From Hamiltosporidium tvaerminnensis (taxonomy: Eukaryota > Microsporidia > Dubosqiidae): a stretch of DNA of 64,000 bases. The position numbers were made by a program, and so were the translations under genes. Position 1 is the stretch's first letter, and the number at the start of each line of letters is the position of its first letter. Positions 1 through 9,320 of the stretch are shown piece after piece. The DNA lies in assembly GCA_022605425.2 (NCBI GenBank), contig CM061247.1, forward strand, positions 793,501 to 857,500. The letters run 5' to 3'. Below the pieces are notes generated by a model, which saw nothing but the letters and a program-made list of their open reading frames with translations, was not told where the DNA came from and did no database searches.

Positions 1-2951
1 CCAGGCGGCCCAGGTATGTTATGACGAGGAAACACGTAAGGAGAAACCTAGATCCGCTTGGAAGGAAAACATAGAATGTAAAATTTCTAAGTTAGTACTT
101 TCCAAAGATCTCCTCGAGAAGGCTCGCAAGCAGAAAAGCTCTCTACTTCGGAAACGAAAAGTCACAGAAAAATTATGCGAGAGTTTAATTTAGACTTATG
201 CAAAATAAATGATCTCTCTAAGGCTTTGGTTAAAAAGAATGAGGCTTTGAATGTGTACGAAAAAAATTACGATGTATGAAAGTAGGAGAAAATTTCGAAA
301 AGAGAATCGTATGTTTGAGTTATTCCGAGGTCGATTCTATCGAGGGTTATCTGAGCGCGTTGAATCCGAGCATGTGGTTTACCGTGACGAAATCTCAGAA
401 TTTTGGTCTACATTGTTGAATAAAAATGATAAAGTAGTTACATATGATGAGTATTTGAAACCTTTCGTGTCAGATACGCACCAGACCACGTTTCCTTTAC
501 TTGAAGAGTTTATAGATATCATCAATTGGCTGCCTAACTGGAAAGCCGCTGGAATTGATTGTATTTATAACTTTTACATCAAGAAACTTACGAGCCTTCA
601 TAAATATCTCTACGATATTGTGAAAGCCATATGTTTAGAAGGAACGCCTCAAGCCGATTGGTATTATCGTGGACTTACTTATCTGATACCTAAAGGTACA
701 CCAAAGAGACTGGCTTTGATTACAGGCCAATAACCTGTATGTCAAATCTGTATAAACTAACTACAAAATGTGTTACTAAAGTGGTACAGATTGAGGTGGA
801 AAGACGAGGATTACTTTCAGAAAATCAGTTGGGAGCAGTCGAGGAGTGCAAGGAGCGAAAGAACAGGCCTTATTGAATATTGCCATTAATAAAGAGTACG
901 GAAACAATCTTAAGGCAACATGGATTGATGTTAAAAAAGCTTATGATTCAATAGACAACGCTTATTTAACTCAATGCATTGAAAACCTTAATTTACCTGA
1001 TTGGATCCTGAAATTTATTAAGGTAATTATATCAAAATGGAAAATTGATATATCAATAGGGCCTGAAAAAATCATGAGCAAGAAGATTGATAGAGGGATT
1101 CTGCAAGGAGATAGTTTGTCACCATTATTGTTTGTGTTGTGTATGGATCCATTGAACCGAAAGCTTAATGAGAAATGCACAAAGGTGACAATAAAGACAG
1201 ATGCAGAATCCCACGCGACTAATCATCTCTTGTTTATTGATGATCTTAAGCTCATTGCCGAAGATGGACAAACATTGGAAGAAATGACGGAGGAGGTTAA
1301 AAAGTTTATGAATAATACAGGATTGGAAATTAACAAAGAGAAGTCAGCCACTAATGATCCATGTTGTGAAGATACTGCTACTCTTCTTGAAGGAATAGGT
1401 GTTTATAAATACCTTGGAATTATAGAAGATAGCAGAGGAATTCCAACAAGTAAGTCGTTTGAGGAAGTACAGACCAAACTTATAGCACGAGTAGAAAGAC
1501 TTTGTCGCACGAGATTAAATGCAAGAAATTTATTTCAAGCCATTAATCAACATGCAATTTCTTTACTAAACTATCATATAGGTGTACTCCGACTTGAACC
1601 GGCTGACTTCTCTAAGTTAGATGATGCGGTGCGTGCAGTGTTAGTAAAGAACAAAATACATCTACGCCCAGGATGCAAAGAACGTCTATACCTTCCACGT
1701 AAAGAACTTGGAAGAGGTTTACATAGTGTCGAGTTCAAAAGCGAACATATGCTTTTGCAACTCTTGGATTGTCTGGAAAAACATAAAGATACATCGACCA
1801 GAAGAGCAGCAATCCTAAAGGTTGAGAATAATAATAAAACCCACCTTTCACTAATTAAAAACTTTTTAAAAATAAAATACGGGTTGGAAGAGGAAGTCAC
1901 AAAAAAGAAATTGGAAGAAGCTCAACTAGCTAACCTATATAACGAAATCAAAAGCCGAAAACTACATTCAAAGTTATATAGCGCTAGAAACAACGAGCTG
2001 GTAAGTGTAAATGACTCCTCAAGATGGTTAAAGAAAGGAAGTGTAAGACCACGTGATGAAGCAGTGTTCTGTTATATCCAGGATAGAAATGTATTCTGGG
2101 GTGCAGATGGTGTGTGTCAACATTGCGGGAAGTCTGGTAAGACTGTAGATCATCTAGCAACTAGATGTGAAAAAATGCTAGGCCATGATTACACTAGACG
2201 GCATAATGAAGTGGTACGATGTATACATTTACTCTTGCTGAATAAATATAAGTTTAAGTCTTCGAAACGAATTAGAAGCCACTCAGTTCAAGAAATTCTT
2301 GATAATGAGTATGCAGAGATAAGAGTGGACACCAGAATAAAAACTGATGTCAAGATTCGGTGTAACAGACCAGATATATTTATTTTAGACAAGAGACAGA
2401 ATAGGATAACCCTCATTGAAGTAGGAATCACATCCCAAGACTCTCTTCAAATAGTTGAAACAGAGAAGCTTAGGAAGTATGACCTATTAGCAAATGAGTT
2501 AGGTCTTATTTATAAGTGTAGTGTTGAGATAATTCCTTATGTGATGACCTGGGACGGTATTGTGACAAAATACCATAAGACGTATGTTAAGAGACTGCAA
2601 ATACCCATGAATGTAGAGGCATATATACAATCCATAGTACTCAAGAAGACAGTCGAAACAATTTCTTTTGATCGACGAAGAGGACTTGAGTCTGGACCAA
2701 ATGCCGAGGAGAGCTGGGAGAGAGCATCATTAAGTGTTATCTTAGGAGCTGAGATGCATAAACAACCAATACCCCCTTTAAAGCAAGTAGACAACGAGGA
2801 AGATGATGTTAAAACGGAAAATACAAAAAATATTTTACCCCTTATTTTGGATGGCATAGCCACAGCAAAGGAACCAACAACTAATACAAATGAAGAGTTG
2901 GAGTTGGAGGAAGAGATAGAAGTGGTTGAAATGGTGGAAAGAATTATTTAA
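1..2951 (+). pseudogene. frameshifted retrotransposon polyprotein (reverse transcriptase + restriction-like endonuclease)
   Basis: Aligned with the copy at 3239-6811, this frame has a 1-base loss near 133, a 2-base loss near 261, a 2-base gain near 706 and a 1-base loss near 845. The two open stretches are 251-733 and 846-2951. The second keeps RT motif A (TWIDVKKAYDSID), motif B (GILQGDSLSP), the FIDD catalytic box, a C-x2-C-x8-H-x4-C knuckle, and RPD...E of the restriction-like endonuclease. It ends in an acidic Glu-rich tail of about 65 residues that the copy at 3239 lacks because of an early stop. RT and endonuclease functions are known for R2/Dong/CRE-like elements. The product here is probably inactive because the RT N-terminal part is out of frame with the core. 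Confidence 0.85.
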
Positions 2952-2989
2952 AAAGAAAAATTTGTTAACCCAGAATTTTATTAAATAAA
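1..2989 (+). mobile_element. non-LTR retrotransposon R, copy 1 (5' end outside window)
   Basis: First of the family R elements. It reads rightward and continues beyond the left edge. Its 3' end, after the stop at 2951, carries the family's terminal segment (TTAACCCAGAATTTTATT... ending ATTAAATAAA at 2989). The same end recurs in the copies at 3009, about 13450, 18004 and 49101, so this is the element terminus. There are no long terminal repeats and no long poly(A). The next element begins 19 bases later in the opposite orientation. Confidence 0.9.
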
Positions 2990-3033
2990 ATTACAAAATA
3001 AAATAAAGTTTATTTAATAAAATTCTGGGTTAA
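2965..3033. repeat. inverted repeat at tail-to-tail junction of two retrotransposons
   Basis: Two perfect 25-base arms (2965-2989 and 3009-3033) are the 3' termini of copy 1 and copy 2, facing each other across a 19-base AT spacer. Weaker symmetry continues beyond the arms. The structure would form a strong hairpin and contains AATAAA-like signals on both strands. Confidence 0.9.
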
Positions 3034-6000
3034 AATATTTTTAACATTTTTATATGTTTTCTTCTACCTCTTAAACCACTATTGTCTCTTCTTCCAAATC
3101 CGACTCTTCATTTATGTTATTGGTCGGTTCCTCTAAAGTGGTTCCTCCTTGTGAAATAAGGGGTGCTTTATTTTTTAGTTTAAAATTTTTTTCACCATCT
3201 TCCTCTCTCTTCTCTTCTTTTAAAGAGGGTGTCGGTTCCTAATGCATCTCTGCTCTCATAATAACACCCATTGACGCTCTCTCCCAGCTCTCTTCGGCAT
3301 TTAGTCCTGACTCAAGTCCTCTTCGTCGATCAAAGGAAATTGTTTCGACTGTCTTCTTAAGTACTATAGACTGAATGTATGCCTCTACATTCATGGGTAT
3401 TTCTAGTCTTTTAAAATGAGATTTATGGTATTTTGTCACAATACCGTCCCAGGTCATCACATAAGGGATTATCTCAACACAAAACTTAAAAATAAGACCT
3501 AGCTCATTGGCTAGCAGGTCATACTTCCTAAGTTTTTCAGTTTCAACTATTTGAAGTGAATCTTGGGAAGTGATTCCTACTTCAATGAGTGTTATCTTAT
3601 TCTTCTTCTTATCTAAAATAAATATGTCGGGTCTGTTATTCCGAATTTTAACATCAGTTTTTAATCTGGTGTCCACTCTTATCTCTGCATACTCATTATC
3701 AAGAATTTCTTGAACTGAGTGACTCCTAATTCGTTTTGAAGACTTAAACCTATATCTATTTAGGAGAAGTAAGTGTAGGCATCTAATCACTTCATTATGC
3801 CGTCTAGTGTAATCATGGCCTAGCATTTTTTCACATCTAGTTGCTAGATGATCCACAGTCTTACCAGACTTCCCGCAATGTTGACACACACCATCTGCTC
3901 CCCAGAATACATTTCTATCCTGGATATAGCAGAACACAGCTTCATTTCGTGGCCTAATATTTCCTCTCTTTAGCCATCTTGAAGAGTCACTAACACTTAC
4001 AAGCTCATTTTTCCTTGCATTATATAACTCTGAATGGAGTTTTCGTTTTTCTATTTCGTTATATAGTTTTGCAAGTTGAGCTTCGTCTAAACTTTTCTTA
4101 GTGACTTCTTCTACCAACCTGTACTTTACTTTTAAGAAGCCTTTTATTAGTGCAAGATGGGATTTATTATTATTCTCCACCTTGAGGATTGCTGCTCGTC
4201 TAGTTGATATTTCTTTACTTTTTTCCAGACAATCCAAGAGTTGCAGAAGCATATGTTCGCTTCGCAACTCAACACTATGTAGGCCTCTTCCAAGTTCTGT
4301 TCTAGGAAGATACAACCGCTCTTTACATCCTGGGCGGAGATGTATCTTATTTTTAACCAACACCGCACGCACTGCATCATCTAACTTAGAGAAGTCAGCC
4401 GGTTCAAGTCGAAGTACTCCTATGTGGTAGTTGATTAACGATATCGCATGTTGATTGATTGCAGAAAATAAATTTTTTGCATTTAATCTAGTGTGACAAA
4501 GTCTTTCAACTCTTGATATAAGTTTGCTCTGTACTTCTTCAAATGAGCTACGTGTTGGGATTCCTCTGCTATCTTCTATTATTCCTAAATATTTGTAAAC
4601 ACTAACACCTTCTAGAAGAGTAGCAGTATCTTCACAACACGTATCATTTGTGGCTGACTTCTCTTTGTTAATCTCTAAGCCAATCACCTCTAAAAATTCC
4701 TTTGCCTCGCCTGTCATAGCACTCAATGTGGAGCTGTCTTTTGCAAGGAGCTTAAGATCATCAATAAACAAGAGATGATTAGTAGAATGGGATTCTGCAT
4801 CTGTTTGTACTGTCACTTTTGTGTATTTTTCATTAAGCTTTCGGCTTAATGGATCCATACACAACACAAATAACAAAGGTGACAGACTATCTCCTTGTAG
4901 AATTCCTCTATCAATCTTCTTGCTCATGATTTTTTCAGGCCCTACTGATATATCAATTTTCCATTTTGATATAATTACCTTAATAAATTTCAGGATCCAA
5001 TCAGGTAAATTAAGGTTTTCAATGCATTGAGTTAAATAAGCATGATCTATTGAATCATAAGCTTTTTTAACATCAATCCATGTTGCCTTAAGATTATTTC
5101 CATACTCTTTATTTAAGGCAATATTCAGTAGAGCCTGCTCTTTCGCTCCCTGCACACCTCTTACCGCCCCTAGTTGGTTCTCTGCAAGCAACCCTCGCCT
5201 TTCCACTTCAAGTTGAACGACTTTCGTTACACACTTTGTCGTTAACTTATAGAGGTTGGACATACAAGTGATTGGCCTGTAGTCAGAGCCTCTTCGTGGA
5301 ATTCCTTTCGGTATCAAATACGTAAGCCCGCAGTAAAACCAATCAGCTTGAGGTGTTCCTTCTAAACATATAACTTTCACAATATCATAAAGATATTTGT
5401 GAAGAGTTGTAAGTTTCTTAATGAAAAAATTGTAAATACCATCAATTCCAGCAGCTTTCCAATTAGGGAGCCAATTAATGATATTCACAAATTCATCAAG
5501 TGAAGGAAACGTGGTCGGATGATTATCTGATACAAATGGAATCAAATAATCATCGTACGTGACTGTGTCATCATTTTTGTTCCACATTGTAGACCAAAAA
5601 CTCACAATTTCATCACGGCTAACCACATGCTCGGATTCCACACGCTCGGATAACCCACGATAAAATCGACCTCGGAAAAGCTCAAACATACGATTCTCTT
5701 TTCGGAATTGCTTCCTACTTTCATGCATCGTAATTTTTTTCTCGTAAACATTCAAAGACTCATTCTTCTTAACTAAAGCCTCAGAAAGATCAGTTACACT
5801 GCTCAAGTTTAAATTAAACTCTCGCATGATTTTCTTAAGGCTCTTCGTTTCCGAAGTGGAGAGCTTTTCCTGCTTACGAGCTTTCTCGAGAAGATCTTTG
5901 GGAAGTACTAACTTAGAAATTTTACTTTCTATGTTTTCCTTCCAAGCGGATCTAGGCTTCTCTTTACGTGTTGCCTCGTCATAGCATACCTGCGCAGCTT

Positions 6001-6815
6001 GCATGATATACGCGGCTTCCGTAATTGACTCAGGTACATGAGCTCCTGCATATTCACCGACTACTCGATTTATGAGATCCAGAACTTTACTATCAACCAA
6101 TTCATTTGGATGTTTTCTAGTTCGGACCACCACTTTTCCAATTTCGTTCTCAGAGATTTCTTTGATTTTACTCAAGAATTTATCTCTCAGGTTTATGTAC
6201 TCCGTGGTGTCGGTCAAGGTGCATGTATCAGCGAGACAAGTGGCGATTCTACGTCGCTCTCCATTCTCTTCTGATTTTACATCCTTTCCCATCTCACTTT
6301 GTGCCAATTTTTTTAACACTTCGAGAGTTTCAGTGCAGCCGAATTTCTCATTATAGTATCTGTGAAGCTCTGTCCAGCCATTTCTTGGCATTCTTTCAAA
6401 CCTTGTCTGTACTGCAAAAAAAACAATTCGAGGCCATTCCTTCGGGTCGGCTGTTACGGAATCGAATATCGTCCGCAATGCCATTAGCCTGTTACCTTCC
6501 GGAATAGCTAGAGTACAGGGGCTTGTCATGTCGTACGATGGCTCGCACGCAGAGACTTCAACCGAAGAGGGAACTGGTGCATTAGGCGAAGGTAAGGTGT
6601 CAAGCCCACTATTTTGCATTTTACTGCATGTTTGGCTTGGTGGTGGAGGTGTTATTGTTGTGTAGGAGGAGGAAGGTAGGGGAATCGCCGGTGGGTGTAG
6701 CTTACATTTTTGTATCTCACTATCACTCTTTTTCACCTCATCAGCGTCGTTTGCAGCCTTTATTTTGGTATTATTCGATATTTCGCTGCTAACATTTTTC
6801 TTTTTACCCATCTTA
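3009..6815 (-). mobile_element. non-LTR retrotransposon R, copy 2 (nearly full length)
   Basis: This is the most complete copy in the window, reading leftward from about 6815 to its 3' terminus at 3009. The 3' end is defined by the terminal segment shared by all copies. The 5' end is less certain: copies 2 and 3 stop resembling each other within a few bases upstream of the ATG, so the 5' leader is either very short or truncated. Flanking sequence at 2990-3008 resembles AT-rich sequence near 6847, but this is too simple to call a target duplication. Confidence 0.85.
3239..6811 (-). CDS. retrotransposon polyprotein: reverse transcriptase with CCHC knuckle and restriction-like endonuclease
   Basis: 1190 residues. 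Residues 1-100 are basic, then Ser/Pro-rich (a PPPP run near 55). There is no recognisable N-terminal zinc finger of the R2 kind. Residues about 440-760 are the reverse transcriptase: D580 in TWIDVKKAYDSID (motif A), GILQGDSLSP at 636-645 (motif B), FIDD at 682-685 (motif C). A C976-x2-C979-x8-H988-x4-C993 knuckle precedes the endonuclease, with R1060-P-D1062, E1077 and the K1093/K1096/Y1097 region. This order matches single-ORF site-specific-type non-LTR elements, which nick DNA and prime reverse transcription on it. The frame ends at a TAG (3239-3241) where copy 3 has GAG. The sequence beyond still encodes the acidic tail present in copies 1 and 3, so copy 2 is probably C-terminally shortened. 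Whether it still works is unknown. Confidence 0.9.
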   Translation of the reverse strand: MGKKKNVSSEISNNTKIKAANDADEVKKSDSEIQKCKLHPPAIPLPSSSYTTITPPPPSQTCSKMQNSGLDTLPSPNAPVPSSVEVSACEPSYDMTSPCTLAIPEGNRLMALRTIFDSVTADPKEWPRIVFFAVQTRFERMPRNGWTELHRYYNEKFGCTETLEVLKKLAQSEMGKDVKSEENGERRRIATCLADTCTLTDTTEYINLRDKFLSKIKEISENEIGKVVVRTRKHPNELVDSKVLDLINRVVGEYAGAHVPESITEAAYIMQAAQVCYDEATRKEKPRSAWKENIESKISKLVLPKDLLEKARKQEKLSTSETKSLKKIMREFNLNLSSVTDLSEALVKKNESLNVYEKKITMHESRKQFRKENRMFELFRGRFYRGLSERVESEHVVSRDEIVSFWSTMWNKNDDTVTYDDYLIPFVSDNHPTTFPSLDEFVNIINWLPNWKAAGIDGIYNFFIKKLTTLHKYLYDIVKVICLEGTPQADWFYCGLTYLIPKGIPRRGSDYRPITCMSNLYKLTTKCVTKVVQLEVERRGLLAENQLGAVRGVQGAKEQALLNIALNKEYGNNLKATWIDVKKAYDSIDHAYLTQCIENLNLPDWILKFIKVIISKWKIDISVGPEKIMSKKIDRGILQGDSLSPLLFVLCMDPLSRKLNEKYTKVTVQTDAESHSTNHLLFIDDLKLLAKDSSTLSAMTGEAKEFLEVIGLEINKEKSATNDTCCEDTATLLEGVSVYKYLGIIEDSRGIPTRSSFEEVQSKLISRVERLCHTRLNAKNLFSAINQHAISLINYHIGVLRLEPADFSKLDDAVRAVLVKNKIHLRPGCKERLYLPRTELGRGLHSVELRSEHMLLQLLDCLEKSKEISTRRAAILKVENNNKSHLALIKGFLKVKYRLVEEVTKKSLDEAQLAKLYNEIEKRKLHSELYNARKNELVSVSDSSRWLKRGNIRPRNEAVFCYIQDRNVFWGADGVCQHCGKSGKTVDHLATRCEKMLGHDYTRRHNEVIRCLHLLLLNRYRFKSSKRIRSHSVQEILDNEYAEIRVDTRLKTDVKIRNNRPDIFILDKKKNKITLIEVGITSQDSLQIVETEKLRKYDLLANELGLIFKFCVEIIPYVMTWDGIVTKYHKSHFKRLEIPMNVEAYIQSIVLKKTVETISFDRRRGLESGLNAEESWERASMGVIMRAEMH

Positions 6816-7037
6816 TATATTATTATAAAATATTATGAAAAAATATTATAAAATAAAAAGAAAATTTCCAAAAATTATTTTAAAAGCAACATAATCTTAC
6901 TATTATCAATTAATTATTTTTATATAAAATTATTTGGTGTATAGATACAGTCTATATTCCACAAATATATTTAAAAAAATTGAATTTAAATAATAATAAT
7001 AAATTAAATATTCAAAAGTAATTATTATTTCATTAAA
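6816..7037. other. AT-rich spacer, no gene seen
   Basis: Between the 5' end of the near-intact retrotransposon and the first tandem array. I see no open frame, RNA gene or repeat in it. Confidence 0.6.
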
Positions 7038-7410
7038 TTGTAGCATTTGAATCTTTTATAATTTCTTTATTTAATTTTAAATTAATATTCAAAATTTTAC
7101 ATTAAATCTTTAGATATCAAATTAAAAGCATTTGAATCTTTTAAAAATTTCTTTATTTAATTTTAAATTAATATTCAGAATTTTACATTAAATCTTTAGA
7201 TATCAAATTAAAAGCATTTGAATCTTTTAAAAATTTCTTTATTTAATTTTAAATTAATATTCAGAATTTTACATTAAATCTTTAGATATCAAATTAAAAG
7301 CATTTGAATCTTTTAAAAATTTCTTTATTTAATTTTAAATTAATATTCAGAATTTTACATTAAATCTTTAGATATCAAATTAAAAGCATTCGAATCTTTA
7401 GATATCTAAT
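7038..7410. repeat. tandem repeat, 86-bp unit, about 4.3 copies
   Basis: Units beginning AAAAGCATTTGAATCTTTT recur at about 7124, 7210, 7296 and 7382, with a less similar first unit from about 7038. Internal units are nearly identical. The last is broken after GATATC. Confidence 0.9.
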
Positions 7411-7468
7411 TAAAAAATAATTAAGAGTTTTATAATGAAATATTTTTTACAAAATTCATTCTACAATC

Positions 7469-7625
7469 TTACAAAAATAAAATAATAAATTCTTTAGATC
7501 ACATTTAGGATTTATATTAGAATTATTTTTTAAATTATTTCATTTTACAAAAATAAAGTAAAAATTCTTTAGATCACATTTATGATTTATATTAGAATTA
7601 TTTTCTAAATTAACTATAAAATAAA
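7469..7625. repeat. tandem duplication, 75-bp unit
   Basis: Two copies, anchored on TCTTTAGATCACATTTA at 7491 and 7566 and followed by GATTTATATTAGAATTATTT. They are distinct in sequence from the 86-bp array just upstream. Confidence 0.8.
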
Positions 7626-8196
7626 CTAACATTTCCAACTTAAATTAACTTTTTTTTAAAAAAATACGATTTTAATTTATTTAATACAGAAGATCAAAGA
7701 TAAATAGCTTGTAAAGAAATAAACAGCTTTTCTTTGTAAATTAAAAAAGAAAACAAAATGAAAAAGTAAAATATTTAAAATCTCAGTAGAAGTTGTATAA
7801 CGAAATATAAATTGAAGACTACACCAGTAGATATATAATACTATAAATAATAAGTTATAAGTATTAGTAATTCTTAAAAGTGGAATGAGAAAGAAAACAT
7901 TAAATCAAAACAGTAAAAAGGTACTTTTTTATATAAAATATAGTTTTTTTATTTGAATTAAAAAAAAAACTATCAACACATATGAAGTATTATAATAAGA
8001 CAGTATAATAAAAGACCTTTACAGTTATAAATTGTTAAAGTATTCATCAGAAAACCATATGAAGTATTTTTTTTTGATGCTTTATCTTAATAAATAAATA
8101 TGAATCTAAATCTACAAAAAAAACCCGAACGTTCTTTGTTCAAAAAAATCTTTAAAATCAGACTTGGAATTTAAAAACGAACATCATCTTTAAAAA

Positions 8197-8424
8197 CCGA
8201 TATAAAAACCGATATAAAAACTGATATAAAAACTGATATAAAAACCGATATAAAAACCGATATAAAAACTGATATAAAAACCGATATAAAAACCGATATA
8301 AAAACCGATATAAAAACCGATATAAAAACCGATATAAAAACTGATATAAAAACCGATATAAAAACCGATATAAAAACCGATATAAAAACTGATATAAAAA
8401 CCGATATAAAAACTGATATAAAAA
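8197..8424. repeat. perfect 12-bp minisatellite, 19 units
   Basis: Nineteen uninterrupted copies of CYGATATAAAAA. The only variation is C or T at the second position, with order C C T T C C T C C C C C T C C C T C T. The minus strand is open across the array (repeating Phe-Leu-Tyr-Arg/Gln) but has no ATG, and I do not regard it as a gene. Confidence 0.97.
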
Positions 8425-8582
8425 CTTAGAAAGATTATAACTCAATATATTTATTTTAGATAAAAAAAATATATAAGATTACATCTCTGATGTCTTAATT
8501 ACTTTAAGAGATTTAAATCTAATATTTGAAACAAAAAAAATAAGAAAAAATTAAATGTAAGACAACTTGTTTAAATCCAAAA

Positions 8583-8743
8583 CCTCATCTTCTAAATACC
8601 ACTTGAAATACAAATAAACCTAATCTTCTAAATACCACTTAAAATACAAATAAGCCTCATCTTCTAAATACCACTTAAAATACAAATAAGCCTCATCTTC
8701 TAAATACCACTTAAAATACAAATAAACCTAATCTTCTAAATAC
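8583..8743. repeat. tandem repeat, 36-bp unit, about 4.5 copies
   Basis: Units start at 8583, 8619, 8655, 8691 and 8727 (partial) with CCTMATCTTCTAAATACCAC. They differ at only a few positions. Confidence 0.93.
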
Positions 8744-8758
8744 AATAACACTTACCAT

Positions 8759-8885
8759 AATCAACTCACACATAATTTTAAAAATAAAAGAATAGATACA
8801 TTCAATGGTATTTAAACGATAATCAACTCACACATAATTTTTTAAAAATAAAAAAATAAATACATTCAATGGTATTTAAACGATA
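8759..8885. repeat. tandem duplication of about 62 bp
   Basis: The segment starting AATCAACTCACACATAATTT and ending GGTATTTAAACGAT occurs twice in direct succession, with small A/T length differences. Confidence 0.9.
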
Positions 8886-9083
8886 ATATTTTTTTTAACT
8901 GATATATTCTAATGTAAGTAAGAATGAGTACTTAGATGTGTAATACAGAAAAGCTAAAAAGAAATTAAAATTAAAAATTATATAAAGCAATAATTAAGAA
9001 TTAAAAGATAAGTAAATAACGTAAAGTATTTTATCTCACAATTTTAATCAAAAAATTAAAAAAAAATATTTCTAATTTAAGTT

Positions 9084-9320
9084 GAATCAACATCTTAAGA
9101 TTTATTTACAGGACTGTGAACAGAGACCATAAAAAATTAAAAAAAATTAAAAAAACTTTAAAATTTTAACATTTACAGAACTGTGAACAGAGACCATAAA
9201 AATTAAAAAAACTTTTATTAATTCAAAATCTTAAGCTTTTAACATTTACAGAACTGTGAACAGAGACCATAAAAACTTAAAAAAACTTTTATTAATTCAA
9301 CATCTTAAGCTTTTAACATT
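9084..9320. repeat. downstream tandem copies of the SMC4 3' end
   Basis: The block ACAGRACTGTGAACAGAGAC plus an A-rich run and ATCTTAAGCTTTTAACATT occurs about three times, near 9108, 9177 and 9247. The ATCTTAAGCTTTTAACATT part is the last codons of SMC4 (9300-9320), so the array is built from the gene's own end and its 3' flank. It may carry duplicated polyadenylation or termination signals. Confidence 0.85.

Noticed and set aside
4101-4430. Open frames antisense to the R polyprotein (also 971-1180, 1574-1900, 4821-5030, 6038-6507, 14540-14869, 15257-15466)
   Set aside because: Shadow frames opposite the coding strand. Their conservation between copies merely follows from nucleotide similarity of the element.
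8158-8445. Minus-strand open frame of repeating Phe-Leu-Tyr-Arg/Gln
   Set aside because: It is only the translation of a 12-bp minisatellite; it has no ATG and no unique domain.
8197-8743. Tandem arrays as a CRISPR
   Set aside because: Units are contiguous without unique spacers, there are no cas genes, and the gene content is eukaryotic.
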